NCBI RefSeq assembly: GCF_023094165.1
Contig: NZ_JALMDK010000002.1
Span: 1 to 64,000, forward strand
Direction of reading: 5' to 3'
DNA from: Crossiella sp. S99.2
GTDB lineage: Bacteria; Actinomycetota; Actinomycetes; Mycobacteriales; Pseudonocardiaceae
Length of the DNA stretch: 64,000 nucleotides
The notes below the pieces were generated by a model. It did not search any database. It had not been told where the DNA came from and was given only the letters and a program-made list of their open reading frames with translations. Below are positions 32,602 through 41,455 of this stretch, in pieces. A program made the translations under genes and the position numbers. How positions within the stretch are numbered: the stretch's first letter is position 1; every line of letters begins with the position of its first letter.

Positions 32602-33699
32602 CTAGCCGCCGCTGGTGGTGGGCCCTGGCGTGCCGCCGGGGTGCTCGGAGTTGGCGTCGGTGGGCACGCCCGCGTCCCGTTGCACATCGGTGCCGGGGCT
32701 GCCGGGTGGGGCCGGGGCGCCCGGCGGCAGCTTGGACAGCAGCACCGGCGCGGCCTCGGTGCCGACCCGCATCTCGCTCTTGACGCTGCCGAAGACCGGG
32801 GCCAGTCCGCTGTTGTCCTTCAGCTTCGCGCCGACCTTGCACTCCACCCGGCGGGCGCCGGCCAGCCAGCTGTCCTGCTTGAGGGTGTCCCAGAAGACGA
32901 TCAGGCCCTTGCGGCTGACCACCTCCGCCCCGCCCGCGTAGTCCGCCGCGGTGCGCGCGCACTCGCCGGCGAGCAGCTCGTCCTGCCGCGGCTCGGCCGG
33001 GAACTCCTGCGGGAACCGGGCGCCCAGGTTGACCACGCCGACCACCTCGTAGGCGTGCGGTTTGCCGCACTCCACCGGGTCGTAGACCTGTTTGCCGCTG
33101 ATGCCGAGGCACATGCCCTGCGGGTGCACGTTGGACGGGTCGGCGGTCTTCGCGCTGCCTACGGTCGGGTAGAGCAGCCCGGACGGGGCCGAGTCCTGCA
33201 TCCCGCACCAGACCTTGCGCTCCCCGGAGTTCCAGCTCTTCTCGCCGGAGCGCAGCAGGTTCACCCCGAGCTTGCCGTTGGGGTCGAACCGGCCGTCCAG
33301 GTACTGCACCGACATCTCGGTGCAGCGGTCCGCGGCGATGCCCTCCCAGCGCACCGAGTCCGGGAACGGGGCGCCGGGCGGGAAGTCCGCGGCCAGGTCG
33401 ACCGAACCGGTGATCTCGAACAGGTGCGGATCATCACACTTCACCCGCCGCGCGTCCCCGGCGTCCGGGCGGGTCCAGGTCAGACAGGTGCCAGGGGGCG
33501 CGTCCCGCACCGCGTTGGTGGGCCCGTCGGTTTCCCCTGCGACTTCGGGCCCGACGTGCCAACCTAGGGCGGTGCTCAACGCCAGGACCAGCAGCGCACC
33601 GGCGAACGCCCCTGCCATCACGCGGCGGGTGCTGGCCGTGTTGTTCATGAGGCGAATCCGATCAGCGGTCGACGTCTGGGGCCCTGGCATCCTCTCCAT
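32602..33699 (-). CDS. septum formation family protein
   Basis: 365 aa. One N-terminal membrane helix (about 27-48), then two related exported units, each with paired Cys and a conserved His (CDDPHLFEITGSVDL and CGKPHAYEVVGVVNLGARFP), as in the actinobacterial septum formation family (PF13845). A Pro/Gly-rich tail follows. Likely acts at the outer face of the membrane during division; mechanism unknown. ATG 33648 is an alternative start. Probably in one unit with the zincin gene. Confidence 0.85.
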   Translation of the reverse strand: MERMPGPQTSTADRIRLMNNTASTRRVMAGAFAGALLVLALSTALGWHVGPEVAGETDGPTNAVRDAPPGTCLTWTRPDAGDARRVKCDDPHLFEITGSVDLAADFPPGAPFPDSVRWEGIAADRCTEMSVQYLDGRFDPNGKLGVNLLRSGEKSWNSGERKVWCGMQDSAPSGLLYPTVGSAKTADPSNVHPQGMCLGISGKQVYDPVECGKPHAYEVVGVVNLGARFPQEFPAEPRQDELLAGECARTAADYAGGAEVVSRKGLIVFWDTLKQDSWLAGARRVECKVGAKLKDNSGLAPVFGSVKSEMRVGTEAAPVLLSKLPPGAPAPPGSPGTDVQRDAGVPTDANSEHPGGTPGPTTSGG

Positions 33700-33811
33700 G
33701 ATGCCGTGAGGCCCCCATTACATACGGCCGTCCAGGTGACGTGTATTGCTATTCAGCCACCTTGCTCCGTCAAACGGACGACATAGGTACGGTGCGCGCC
33801 GGGAGTGGTCG

Positions 33812-34411
33812 ATGACTGAGAACGTGAATCCGGGTAACCCGCAGCCTCCTGTGCCTCCCAGGCGAGGACAGGTTAGCCACCAGGACCCGAGTAGGACGAG
33901 GGCGCGTCCGGCGACCCTGGCCGAGCAGCGTGCTCGCCAGGAGGCCGACGAGGCCGAGCTGGCCGCGCGCCAGGCCGAGATCGCCGAGGCCGAGCGCAAG
34001 GCCAAGCTGCGCAAGCGGCTGCTCATCGGCGGCGGGGTGACCGTGGGCGTGGTCGCGCTGGTGGCCATCTGGTACGCCGCGCAGCAGCCCGACGACGTCA
34101 CCGCGCGCTGCGTGGACCAGGACGGGGTGGTCGTCGACGACGACTACTGCGATGACGACTACGCGCGCTCGCACGGTGGCACCAGCCATGGCGGCGGCGG
34201 GATCTTCATCTACAACGGCGGCCGCCAGTACAGCTACAACTACGGCGGCACCGGCACCAAGGGCCAGAAGATCACCGGTGGCAGTTCGATCCGGCCCAAG
34301 GACGCCAACATCAGCACCGCCAGCGGCAAGAGCATCCAGCGCGGCGGCTTCGGCATCCGCGGTGGCAGCGGCGGTTCCAGCGGTTCCAGTGGCTCCAGCG
34401 GAGGCAGCTGA
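33812..34411 (+). CDS. Gly/Ser-rich membrane protein, YgiB-like arrangement
   Basis: 199 aa. Pro-rich N-terminus, a charged coiled-coil-like helix (about 35-70: EQRARQEADEAELAARQAEI), one membrane helix (about 71-90), an acidic Cys pair CVDQDGVVVDDDYCDDDYA, and a Gly/Ser/Tyr-rich tail (GGSGGSSGSSGSSGGS). I do not recognise the family. The tail and Cys-Asp segment recall E. coli YgiB (DUF1190), whose gene also precedes a glutathionylspermidine-synthase-like ygiC; that parallel is by context. Next gene starts 2 nt after the stop. Confidence 0.75.
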   Translation: MTENVNPGNPQPPVPPRRGQVSHQDPSRTRARPATLAEQRARQEADEAELAARQAEIAEAERKAKLRKRLLIGGGVTVGVVALVAIWYAAQQPDDVTARCVDQDGVVVDDDYCDDDYARSHGGTSHGGGGIFIYNGGRQYSYNYGGTGTKGQKITGGSSIRPKDANISTASGKSIQRGGFGIRGGSGGSSGSSGSSGGS

Positions 34412-34413
34412 CC

Positions 34414-35583
34414 GTGCGTCGTGAGCGATCGGCCCCGCGCCCGGACTGGGAAGCGCGGATCGCCGAGCAGGGCCTGGTCTACGGCAGCCCGGCGACCAAC
34501 GCCGACGGCAGCCGCAGGCCGTACTGGGACGAGTCGGTGCACTACGTCTTCGAGCTGGACGAGGTGCTCTCGCTGGAGGCCGACGTCGAGCTGCTGCACT
34601 CGATGTGCCTGGACGCGGTGGACAACGTGGTGACCACCGAGCGGTACCAGGACTTCGGGCTGCCGGAGTGGGTGTGGCCTGCCCTCGCCGAGTCCTGGCG
34701 GCGGCACGACCCGCACCTCTACGGCCGCTTCGACCTGCGCTACGACGGGTCCGGTCCGGCCAAGCTGCTGGAGTACAACGCGGACACCCCGACCTCCCTG
34801 CTGGAGGCCGCGGTGGTGCAGTGGCACTGGCTCACCGACACCCACGAGGGCCACGACCAGTGGAACTCCATCCACGAGAAGCTGGTGGAGCGCTGGGGCG
34901 AGCTGGCCGATCAGCTGCCCTCGCCGCTGGTGCACTTCACCTTCTCCGGGGCCGATGCCAGCGGTGAGGACCACCTCACCGCGGCCTACCTGCAGGAGAC
35001 CGCGGCCGAGGCCGGGCTGGACACGGTCGGCCTGGCCATCGAGGAGATCGGCTGGGACCCGGTGCTGCGCCGGTTCGTCGACCTGCGCGAGGACCCGATG
35101 GGCACCGTGGCCAAGCTCTACCCGTGGGAGTGGCTGGTCGACGATCCCTTCGGCAAGCACGCGGTGCAGACCCTGCCCGGCACACTGTGGATCGAGCCGC
35201 TGTGGAAGATGCTGCTCTCCAACAAGGCGCTGCTCGCGGTGCTGTGGGAGATGTACCCGGGGCACCCGAACCTGTTGCCCGCCTACCTCAACGAACCCGG
35301 CTTCCTCACCGAGTACGTGAAGAAGCCGTTGCTGGGCAGGGAAGGCGCCAACATCGACATCGTGGCGCCGGGGATGGAACAGCGGACCGGCGGCGTGTAC
35401 GGCGCCGAGGGGTTCGTCTACCAGTTGTTCTCGCCGCTGCCGGAGTTCGACGGGATGCGGCCGGTGCTCGGCGCGTGGGTGGTCGGCGACCACTCCGCGG
35501 GGCTGGGCATCAGGGAGACGGTCGGTCTGGTGACCGACGACGGCGCGGCGTTCGTGCCGCACCGGATTCCGCAGTCGTCTTAG
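34414..35583 (+). CDS. glutathionylspermidine synthase-like ATP-grasp ligase
   Basis: 389 aa from GTG 34414. Matches the GSP_synth ATP-grasp domain as in YgiC/YjfC: LEADVELLHSMCLDAVDNV, LYGRFDLRYDGSGPAKLLEY, NADTPTSLLEAAVVQWHW, LWIEPLWKMLLSNKALLAVL, LLGREGANIDIVAPG and GVYGAEGFVYQLFSPLPEF. It lacks the amidase half of bifunctional GspSA, so it presumably only forms an amide bond, on an unknown amine/carboxylate pair. Since actinobacteria do not make glutathione in general, the substrate is likely not glutathione. Flanked by a Gly/Ser-rich membrane protein and a DUF350 protein. Confidence 0.9.
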   Translation: MRRERSAPRPDWEARIAEQGLVYGSPATNADGSRRPYWDESVHYVFELDEVLSLEADVELLHSMCLDAVDNVVTTERYQDFGLPEWVWPALAESWRRHDPHLYGRFDLRYDGSGPAKLLEYNADTPTSLLEAAVVQWHWLTDTHEGHDQWNSIHEKLVERWGELADQLPSPLVHFTFSGADASGEDHLTAAYLQETAAEAGLDTVGLAIEEIGWDPVLRRFVDLREDPMGTVAKLYPWEWLVDDPFGKHAVQTLPGTLWIEPLWKMLLSNKALLAVLWEMYPGHPNLLPAYLNEPGFLTEYVKKPLLGREGANIDIVAPGMEQRTGGVYGAEGFVYQLFSPLPEFDGMRPVLGAWVVGDHSAGLGIRETVGLVTDDGAAFVPHRIPQSS

Positions 35584-35633
35584 TCCACACTGGACCGTCC
35601 GAGGCAGACGGTCAGTATCAAGGAGGAACACTC

Positions 35634-36101
35634 GTGTACGACCTGATCACCGTGTCCAGCCTCGCGCTGGAGCCCGGCTTCGGCGGCAACGTCGTCCGGG
35701 GCATCGGGGCCATCGCGCTGTACGCGGTGGTTGGCCTGCTGCTCATGCTCGTCGGCTTCTACGCCATCGACCTGACCACGCCGGGCAAGCTCAACGAGAT
35801 GGTGCGGGCCGGTTCGCCGAACGCGGTGGTGATCACCGCCGCCGGTCTGCTGAGCATGGCCTTCATCGTGGTGGTGGCCATCTACAACGCCGCGGGCAAA
35901 CTCACCGAGGGGCTGTTGCTCGCGCTGATCTTCGGCCTGGTCGGCGTGATCGTGCAGGTGCTCGCGGTGCGGGTGCTGGAGTGGGCCACCCGGATCAACA
36001 TCGGCGCGATCCTGCGCGCGGACCAGTTCACCCCGGCCAGCCTGGTGGTGGCCTCGGCCCACCTCGGCCTCGGTCTGGTCGTCGCGGTCGCCATCTCCTG
36101 A
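35634..36101 (+). CDS. DUF350 (YjfL-like) membrane protein
   Basis: 155 aa, four membrane helices arranged as two similar halves, the DUF350 pattern: GIGAIALYAVVGLLLMLVGF, YAIDLTTPGKLNEMVRAGSP, AVVITAAGLLSMAFIVVVAI. DUF350 genes accompany GSP-synthase-like ligases (yjfL with yjfC in E. coli). GTG 35634 has AAGGAGGAA 6 nt upstream. A small GACCGTC-N7-GACGGTC hairpin precedes the ribosome site. Confidence 0.88.
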   Translation: MYDLITVSSLALEPGFGGNVVRGIGAIALYAVVGLLLMLVGFYAIDLTTPGKLNEMVRAGSPNAVVITAAGLLSMAFIVVVAIYNAAGKLTEGLLLALIFGLVGVIVQVLAVRVLEWATRINIGAILRADQFTPASLVVASAHLGLGLVVAVAIS

Positions 36102-36180
36102 CCTCCCGGCGCGGCGGGCGCGTCCGAATGGACCCGCCCGCCGCGTTGATCACCCTGGTCAGGCGCTAGGCTGACGGACT

Positions 36181-37449
36181 GTGATCGACCTCAAGACCCT
36201 CCGCGAGAACCCGGACCTGGTGCGCGCCTCGCAGCGCGCCCGCGGTGAAGACCCGGCGCTGGTGGACGCGCTGCTGAGTGCGGACGAGCGGCGGCGGTCC
36301 GTGGTCTCCAGGGCGGACACCCTGCGCGGGGAGCAGAAGACCTTCGGCAAGCAGGTCGGGCGGGCCCAGGGCGAGGAGCGCGCGGCGCTGCTGGCCAAGG
36401 GCAAGGAACTGGCCGCCGAGGTCAAGGCGGCCGAGGCCGAGCAGCATGAGGCGGACGCGGAGTTCATCGCCGCCCAGCGCAGGCTCTCCAACATCATCGT
36501 GGACGGCATCCCGCACGGCGGCGAGGACGACTACGTCGTGCTCAAGCACGTCGGCCAGCCGCGCGAGTTCACCTTCACGCCCAAGGACCACCTGGAACTG
36601 GGCGAGGGCCTGGGCGCGATCGACATGGAGCGCGGGGCCAAGGTCTCCGGCTCGCGGTTCTACTTCCTCACCGGGGTCGGCGCGCAGCTGCAGCTCGCGC
36701 TGCTCAACCTGGCCGCGCAGCAGGCCACCGCGGCCGGCTTCACCATGATGATCCCGCCGGTGCTGGTGCGCCCGGAGATCATGGAGGGCACCGGCTACCT
36801 CGGCGCGCACGCCAGCGAGGTCTACCGGCTGCGCGATGACGACCAGTACCTGGTGGGCACCTCCGAGGTGCCGATGGCCGGGTACCACTCGGAGGAGATC
36901 CTCGACCTCGCGCACGGCCCCAAGCGTTACGCGGGCTGGTCGTCCTGCTTCCGCCGCGAGGCGGGCTCCTACGGCAAGGACACCCGCGGCATCATCCGGG
37001 TGCACCAGTTCGACAAGGTGGAGATGTTCACCTACTGCAAGCCGGAGCACGCCGAGGCCGAGCACCAGCGGCTGCTCGCCTGGGAAGAGGAGATGCTGGC
37101 CAAGGTCGAGCTGCCCTACCGGGTGATCGACACCGCCTCCGGCGATCTGGGCTCGAGCGCGGCCCGCAAGTTCGACTGCGAGGCATGGCTGCCCACCCAG
37201 CAGAGCTACCGCGAGGTCACCTCGACCTCCAACTGCACCACCTTCCAGGCCCGCCGCCTGAACACCCGCTACCGGGACGCCGACGGCAAGCCGCAGGTGG
37301 CCGCCACCCTCAACGGCACGCTGGCCACCACCAGGTGGATCGTGTCGATCTTCGAGAACCATCAGCAGGAGGACGGTTCGGTCCGGCTGCCGGTGGCGCT
37401 GCGGCCGTTCTTCGGCGGCGAGGACACGCTCAAGCCGGTCAACCGGTAG
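36181..37449 (+). CDS. serS: seryl-tRNA synthetase
   Basis: 422 aa. N-terminal coiled-coil tRNA-binding arm (about 25-105), then class II catalytic core: motif 2 [40 protein letters not shown], and motif 3 [20 protein letters not shown]. Charges tRNA-Ser with serine. GTG 36181; TAGGCT ends 8 nt before it (leaderless type). Confidence 0.98.
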   Translation: MIDLKTLRENPDLVRASQRARGEDPALVDALLSADERRRSVVSRADTLRGEQKTFGKQVGRAQGEERAALLAKGKELAAEVKAAEAEQHEADAEFIAAQRRLSNIIVDGIPHGGEDDYVVLKHVGQPREFTFTPKDHLELGEGLGAIDMERGAKVSGSRFYFLTGVGAQLQLALLNLAAQQATAAGFTMMIPPVLVRPEIMEGTGYLGAHASEVYRLRDDDQYLVGTSEVPMAGYHSEEILDLAHGPKRYAGWSSCFRREAGSYGKDTRGIIRVHQFDKVEMFTYCKPEHAEAEHQRLLAWEEEMLAKVELPYRVIDTASGDLGSSAARKFDCEAWLPTQQSYREVTSTSNCTTFQARRLNTRYRDADGKPQVAATLNGTLATTRWIVSIFENHQQEDGSVRLPVALRPFFGGEDTLKPVNR

Positions 37450-37498
37450 TCCAAGGGGCAACAACCCGAGGACCAACAGTTTCGGTTCAGCCTCGGAA

Positions 37499-37529
37499 TG
37501 AGACAGTCGTGTCTCACCGGTGGTAGCGT
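37499..37529. promoter_or_regulatory. TetR operator and promoter
   Basis: TGAGACA-GTCG-TGTCTCA (37499-37516) is a perfect inverted repeat. TAGCGT (37524-37529), 6 nt before the ATG at 37536, is the probable -10, so the palindrome overlaps the -35 region. This is the layout of an autorepressing TetR gene with a leaderless transcript. Confidence 0.7.
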
Positions 37530-37535
37530 CGTCTC

Positions 37536-38087
37536 ATGGTGGCAGACCGAGAACAAGTGCTGCGCGCGGCTGCCGCGCTGCTGGTGCGGCGGCCCAACTC
37601 GGCGATGGCCGAGGTCGCGCAATCGGCGGGGATCAGCAGGGCGACGCTGCACCGGCTGGTGCCCAGCCGGGACGCGCTGGTCGTCGAACTGGCCAAGCTG
37701 GCGCTGTCCGAGGGCGAGGCCGCGCTGGAGGCGGCCAAGCCGGAGGACGGTGACGCGGCCGACGCGGTGCGCCGGGTGGTGCGGGAGCTGATGCCCATCG
37801 CGGACCTCTACGCCTTTCTCACCGGCGAGCACCAGCTCATCACCAAACCCGAGCTGGACGCGGGCTACGACCTGCTGGACAACCGACTAACGGCGCTGAT
37901 CCGGCGTGGTCAGGAATCCGGCCAGTTCCGGGTCGACCTCACCGCGGAGTGGATGGTCGAGGCGCTGGTCGCACTGCTCACCGGTGCCGGGTTCGCGGTG
38001 CTGGACGGAAAGTTGGCCCCCAGGGACGCGCCGCGCGCGGTGGCCGAACTGCTCATCAGCGGCATGCTCCGGGGAGGGGCTCAGTGA
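37536..38087 (+). CDS. TetR family transcriptional regulator
   Basis: 183 aa. N-terminal helix-turn-helix: VLRAAAALLVRRPNSAMAEV then AQSAGISRATLHRLVPSRDA; C-terminal ligand-binding helices of the TetR fold. Stop overlaps the MFS transporter start (GTGA), so it most likely represses itself and the transporter through the palindrome at 37499-37516, with the exported drug as inducer. Confidence 0.92.
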   Translation: MVADREQVLRAAAALLVRRPNSAMAEVAQSAGISRATLHRLVPSRDALVVELAKLALSEGEAALEAAKPEDGDAADAVRRVVRELMPIADLYAFLTGEHQLITKPELDAGYDLLDNRLTALIRRGQESGQFRVDLTAEWMVEALVALLTGAGFAVLDGKLAPRDAPRAVAELLISGMLRGGAQ

Positions 38088-39637
38088 GCGAGACGAGCGA
38101 GACGACGAATACCAGCGCCGAGGTCTCCCCGGTCTCCCCGCGAGCGCGTTGGATCGCGCTGTCCGCGCTGGTCCTGGCGGTGCTGCTGATCGCGGTGGAC
38201 GGCACCGTGCTGCATCTGGCCCTACCCATGATCACCGAGGAACTCAAGCCCACCAGCCAGGAGCTGCTGTGGATCGGTGACATCTACTCCTTCGTGCTGG
38301 CCGGCCTGCTGGTCACCATGGGCACCCTCGGCGACCGGATCGGCCGGAAGAAACTGCTGCTCATCGGCGCGGTGTGCTTCGGCCTGATCTCCGTGCTGGC
38401 CGCCTTCGCCACCAGTTCCGCGCTGCTGATCGCGGCCCGCGCGCTGCTCGGCCTGGCCGGCGCGACGATCATGCCCTCCACCCTGTCGATCATCCGGAAC
38501 CTGTTCACCGACCCCAAAGAGCGGGTCATGGCGATCGGTATCTGGGGTGCGATGACCGCGGCGGGCGCCGCGGTCGGCCCGGTGGTCGGCGGCGTGCTGC
38601 TGCAGAACTTCCACTGGGGCTCGGTCTTCCTGATCAACGTGCCGGTGATGGTGGTCCTGCTGATCGTCGGCTGGAAGGTGCTGCCGGAGTCCAAGGACCC
38701 CAAGCCCGGCGCCTGGGACCTGCCCAGTGCGGTCGCCTCGCTGGTCGGCATGATCGCGCTGGTCTACGGCATCAAGGAGATCGCCGCGGTCGGCTTCGGC
38801 CTGCCCGCCGCGCTCGGCATCGGCGTCGGCGTGCTGGTGCTGGGCTGGTTCGCCCGCCGTCAGCTCAAGCTGCCGGTGCCGCTGGTGGACGTGCGACTGT
38901 TCCGCACCGGCAAGTTCAGCGGCGCGGTCTTCGCCGACCTGCTCGCGGTGCTCGCGCTCTCCGGCGTGGTGTTCTTCGGCGCCCAGTTCCTCCAGCTGGT
39001 GCAGGGCTACCAGCCCTTCGACGCGGGCATCCGGGAACTGCCGGTGACTGTCGGCTCGGTGATCTCCGGTCTGCTGGCGGGCGCCTTCGCCGCCCGGCAC
39101 TCGGCGCGGGCGGTGTGCGCCAGCGGTCTTGGCCTGACCGCGGTCTCGCTGGCCGCGATCGTGTTCATCCAGGGCGACACCCCGTACCTGCCGTTCGGCA
39201 TCATCCTGCTGCTGGTCGGTTTTGGTTGCGGCGCCTCGTTCACCATCTCGGCCAACGTGGTGCTCTCCGCGGTGCCCAAGGAGAAGGCCGGGGCCGCCGC
39301 CGCGGTCGCCGAGACCGCCTACGAACTGGGCACGGCTCTCGGTATCGCGCTGATCGGCTCGATCATGACCGCGGTCTACCGGGCCAACGTGATCCCGCCG
39401 CTGGGCGTGCCCGCGGACAAGGCGGCCATCGCCAAGGACTCCCTTGGCGGCGCCACCGACGTCGCCAAGGATCTCGGCGAGGTGGGACAGCAACTGGTGG
39501 ACGTGGCCAAGCACGCCTTCGTGGACGGCATGCACTGGGCCAGCGTCGCCTCGGCCGTGGTGATCGGCGTGGCCGCGGTGTGCGCCTGGTTCATGCTCAA
39601 GGGCGTGTCCGCGGACTCCACCCCCGACCACCACTAG
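38084..39637 (+). CDS. MFS drug efflux transporter (DHA2, 14-TM)
   Basis: 517 aa from GTG 38084. Fourteen predicted helices with DHA2 motifs: LIAVDGTVLHLALPMI (motif D1), GDRIGRKKLLLIGA (motif A), IMPSTLSIIRNLFTDPKER, GPVVGGVLLQNFHWGSVFLI (motif C region). Proton-driven export of amphiphilic compounds, QacA/SmvA-like. Translationally coupled to its TetR regulator. Ends at a strong hairpin. Confidence 0.93.
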   Translation: MSETSETTNTSAEVSPVSPRARWIALSALVLAVLLIAVDGTVLHLALPMITEELKPTSQELLWIGDIYSFVLAGLLVTMGTLGDRIGRKKLLLIGAVCFGLISVLAAFATSSALLIAARALLGLAGATIMPSTLSIIRNLFTDPKERVMAIGIWGAMTAAGAAVGPVVGGVLLQNFHWGSVFLINVPVMVVLLIVGWKVLPESKDPKPGAWDLPSAVASLVGMIALVYGIKEIAAVGFGLPAALGIGVGVLVLGWFARRQLKLPVPLVDVRLFRTGKFSGAVFADLLAVLALSGVVFFGAQFLQLVQGYQPFDAGIRELPVTVGSVISGLLAGAFAARHSARAVCASGLGLTAVSLAAIVFIQGDTPYLPFGIILLLVGFGCGASFTISANVVLSAVPKEKAGAAAAVAETAYELGTALGIALIGSIMTAVYRANVIPPLGVPADKAAIAKDSLGGATDVAKDLGEVGQQLVDVAKHAFVDGMHWASVASAVVIGVAAVCAWFMLKGVSADSTPDHH

Positions 39638-39640
39638 GCA

Positions 39641-39686
39641 CTGACTCAACTGGCCCGGACCACCCCAGGTCCGGGCCAGTTGTCAG
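39641..39686. terminator. bidirectional terminator
   Basis: AACTGGCCCGGAC-N8-GTCCGGGCCAGTT (13 bp) with outer CTGAC/GTCAG pairing. Separates the MFS gene from the convergent LLM oxidoreductase. Confidence 0.85.
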
Positions 39687-39687
39687 G

Positions 39688-40563
39688 TCAGGCCCGCGGC
39701 GTGAGGTGTTTCGCGGCCGCCTCGAACAAGGTCGCCTCCTTGCCCGCGTACCAGTCATCCGGCCGCGGCCAGTGCGTGACCACATCGGTGAAGCCCAGTT
39801 CGGCGGCCCGCCCGACCGCGTCGTCGAAGGCGCCGACGCTGGAGAGGGAGAACACCGGGCAGGCGTCGAGTTGGAGGTAGCGCTGGATCGAGCCCGGGAG
39901 GCGGTCGCTGGCGTCCATGATCTCGTCGAACCTCTCGGTCACCGCCCGCAGGTTCCGCCACCACTCGTCCGCGGTCTCCCCGCCGGTGCCGACCGTGGCC
40001 CAGCCCGACCCGTGCTTGATCGCCAGCCCCATCGCCTTGGGCCCGTTGGCCGCGACCACCATCGGCAGCCCGGCCGTCCTGGGATAGCCCGGCGGGGTCC
40101 GGGCGTCCACCGCGGTGAAGAACTCGCCCCGGTAGGTGACGTGGTCCTCGATGAACAGCAGTTCGGTCAGCTCGACGAACTCCTTCAACCGCCGGAACCG
40201 GGCCGCCGGCGGCAGCACCTGCCCGCCGAGCACGGTCGCGTCGTGCCCGATCCCGCCGGAGCCGATGCCCAGGGTGAACCGGCCGCCGGAGATGTCGTCC
40301 AGGGAGAGCAGTTCGCGGGCGAAGCTGACCGGGTGCCGGAAATTGGGCGAGGCCACGAAGGTGCCCAGGCGGGCGGTGCTGGTCACGGTGGCCACGGCGG
40401 TCAGCGTCGGCACGGTGCCGAACCACGGCCCGTCCGCGAGCGAGCGCCAGGCCAGGTGGTCGTAGGTCCACAGGTGGTCGAAGCCGAGCGACTCGGCCGT
40501 CTTCCACTTCTCGGCCGCCACCGACCAGCGGTGCTCGGGCAGGATCACAATGCCGAAACGCAT
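39688..40563 (-). CDS. LLM class F420-dependent oxidoreductase
   Basis: 291 aa. Luciferase-like monooxygenase fold: MRFGIVILPEHRWSVAAEKW, AESLGFDHLWTYDHLAWRSL, LGTFVASPNFRHPVSFAREL, SGGRFTLGIGSGGIGHDA. Uses F420H2 or FMN; substrate unknown. On the minus strand TAGGGT lies 8 nt before ATG 40563, a leaderless-type promoter divergent from the HAD gene. Confidence 0.9.
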   Translation of the reverse strand: MRFGIVILPEHRWSVAAEKWKTAESLGFDHLWTYDHLAWRSLADGPWFGTVPTLTAVATVTSTARLGTFVASPNFRHPVSFARELLSLDDISGGRFTLGIGSGGIGHDATVLGGQVLPPAARFRRLKEFVELTELLFIEDHVTYRGEFFTAVDARTPPGYPRTAGLPMVVAANGPKAMGLAIKHGSGWATVGTGGETADEWWRNLRAVTERFDEIMDASDRLPGSIQRYLQLDACPVFSLSSVGAFDDAVGRAAELGFTDVVTHWPRPDDWYAGKEATLFEAAAKHLTPRA

Positions 40564-40587
40564 GTCAGCGGACCCTAGTCGGGCAGG

Positions 40588-41424
40588 ATGAACGGCGTGC
40601 GTAAACCTTTGCTGGTTGCCTCGGACGTGGACGGAACCCTGATCGACCCGCTGGATCGCCTCAGCGAGCGCACCCGGCGCGCGGTGGCCGCGGTGCGGGC
40701 GGCGGGCATCCCGTTCGTGCTCTCCACCGGCAGGCCGCCGCGCTGGGTGCACCTGGTCAGCGATGAGCTGGAGTTGGACGGGTACGCGGTCACCGCCAAC
40801 GGCGCGCTGGTCTACGACGTGGGGCAGCGCCGGGTGGTGCGCAGCTGGTTGCTGGAGCCGGTGCTGCTCGGGGATGTGGCCTCGGCGCTGACCAAGGCGA
40901 TCCCGGGCTGTGCCCTCGCGGTGGAGCGGCCGCCCAACGGGGACGAGCCGACCTTCCTGCCCGACCAGCCCTATGGCGCCTTCCTCAGCGAGCACGGGTA
41001 CACCCACGCCTGGCCGGAATCGCAGTCGGTGGAGGCCAGCCGGGCCGAGATCCTCGGTCACCCGGCGATCAAGCTGCTGGTCCGGCACGAGGGCATGAAC
41101 AGCGCGGCGATGGCGGCGGCGGCCGAGGCGGTGCTGGCCGGAGCGGTCGGTATCACCTTCTCCACCTCGGCGGGGCTGATCGAGCTGGCCTCGCCGGGCA
41201 TCACCAAGGCCACCGGACTGGCCTGGGTGGCCGAGCGGCTCGGGGTGGAGCAGGCCGATGTGATCGCCTTCGGGGACATGGCCAACGACCTGGAGATGAT
41301 CGAGTGGGCCGGGCACGGGGTGGCCATGGCCAACGCGCATCCGGAGCTGATCGAGCTGGCCGACGAGGTGACCGCGAGCAACGCCGAGGACGGGGTGGCC
41401 GCCGTGCTGGAACGCTGGTTCTGA
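40588..41424 (+). CDS. Cof-type HAD hydrolase
   Basis: 278 aa. HAD motif I LVASDVDGTLIDP (Asp13, Asp15), motif II FVLSTGRPPRWVH, Lys in ITKATGLAWVAERLG, motif IV AFGDMANDLEMIEWAGHG; large C2b cap between. Phosphatase of sugar phosphates or cofactors. A HAD gene often follows serS in actinobacteria; here other genes intervene. ATG 40588. Confidence 0.92.
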   Translation: MNGVRKPLLVASDVDGTLIDPLDRLSERTRRAVAAVRAAGIPFVLSTGRPPRWVHLVSDELELDGYAVTANGALVYDVGQRRVVRSWLLEPVLLGDVASALTKAIPGCALAVERPPNGDEPTFLPDQPYGAFLSEHGYTHAWPESQSVEASRAEILGHPAIKLLVRHEGMNSAAMAAAAEAVLAGAVGITFSTSAGLIELASPGITKATGLAWVAERLGVEQADVIAFGDMANDLEMIEWAGHGVAMANAHPELIELADEVTASNAEDGVAAVLERWF

Positions 41425-41455
41425 GCCACGCGCGGCAACCACTAGCATCGGCTCC

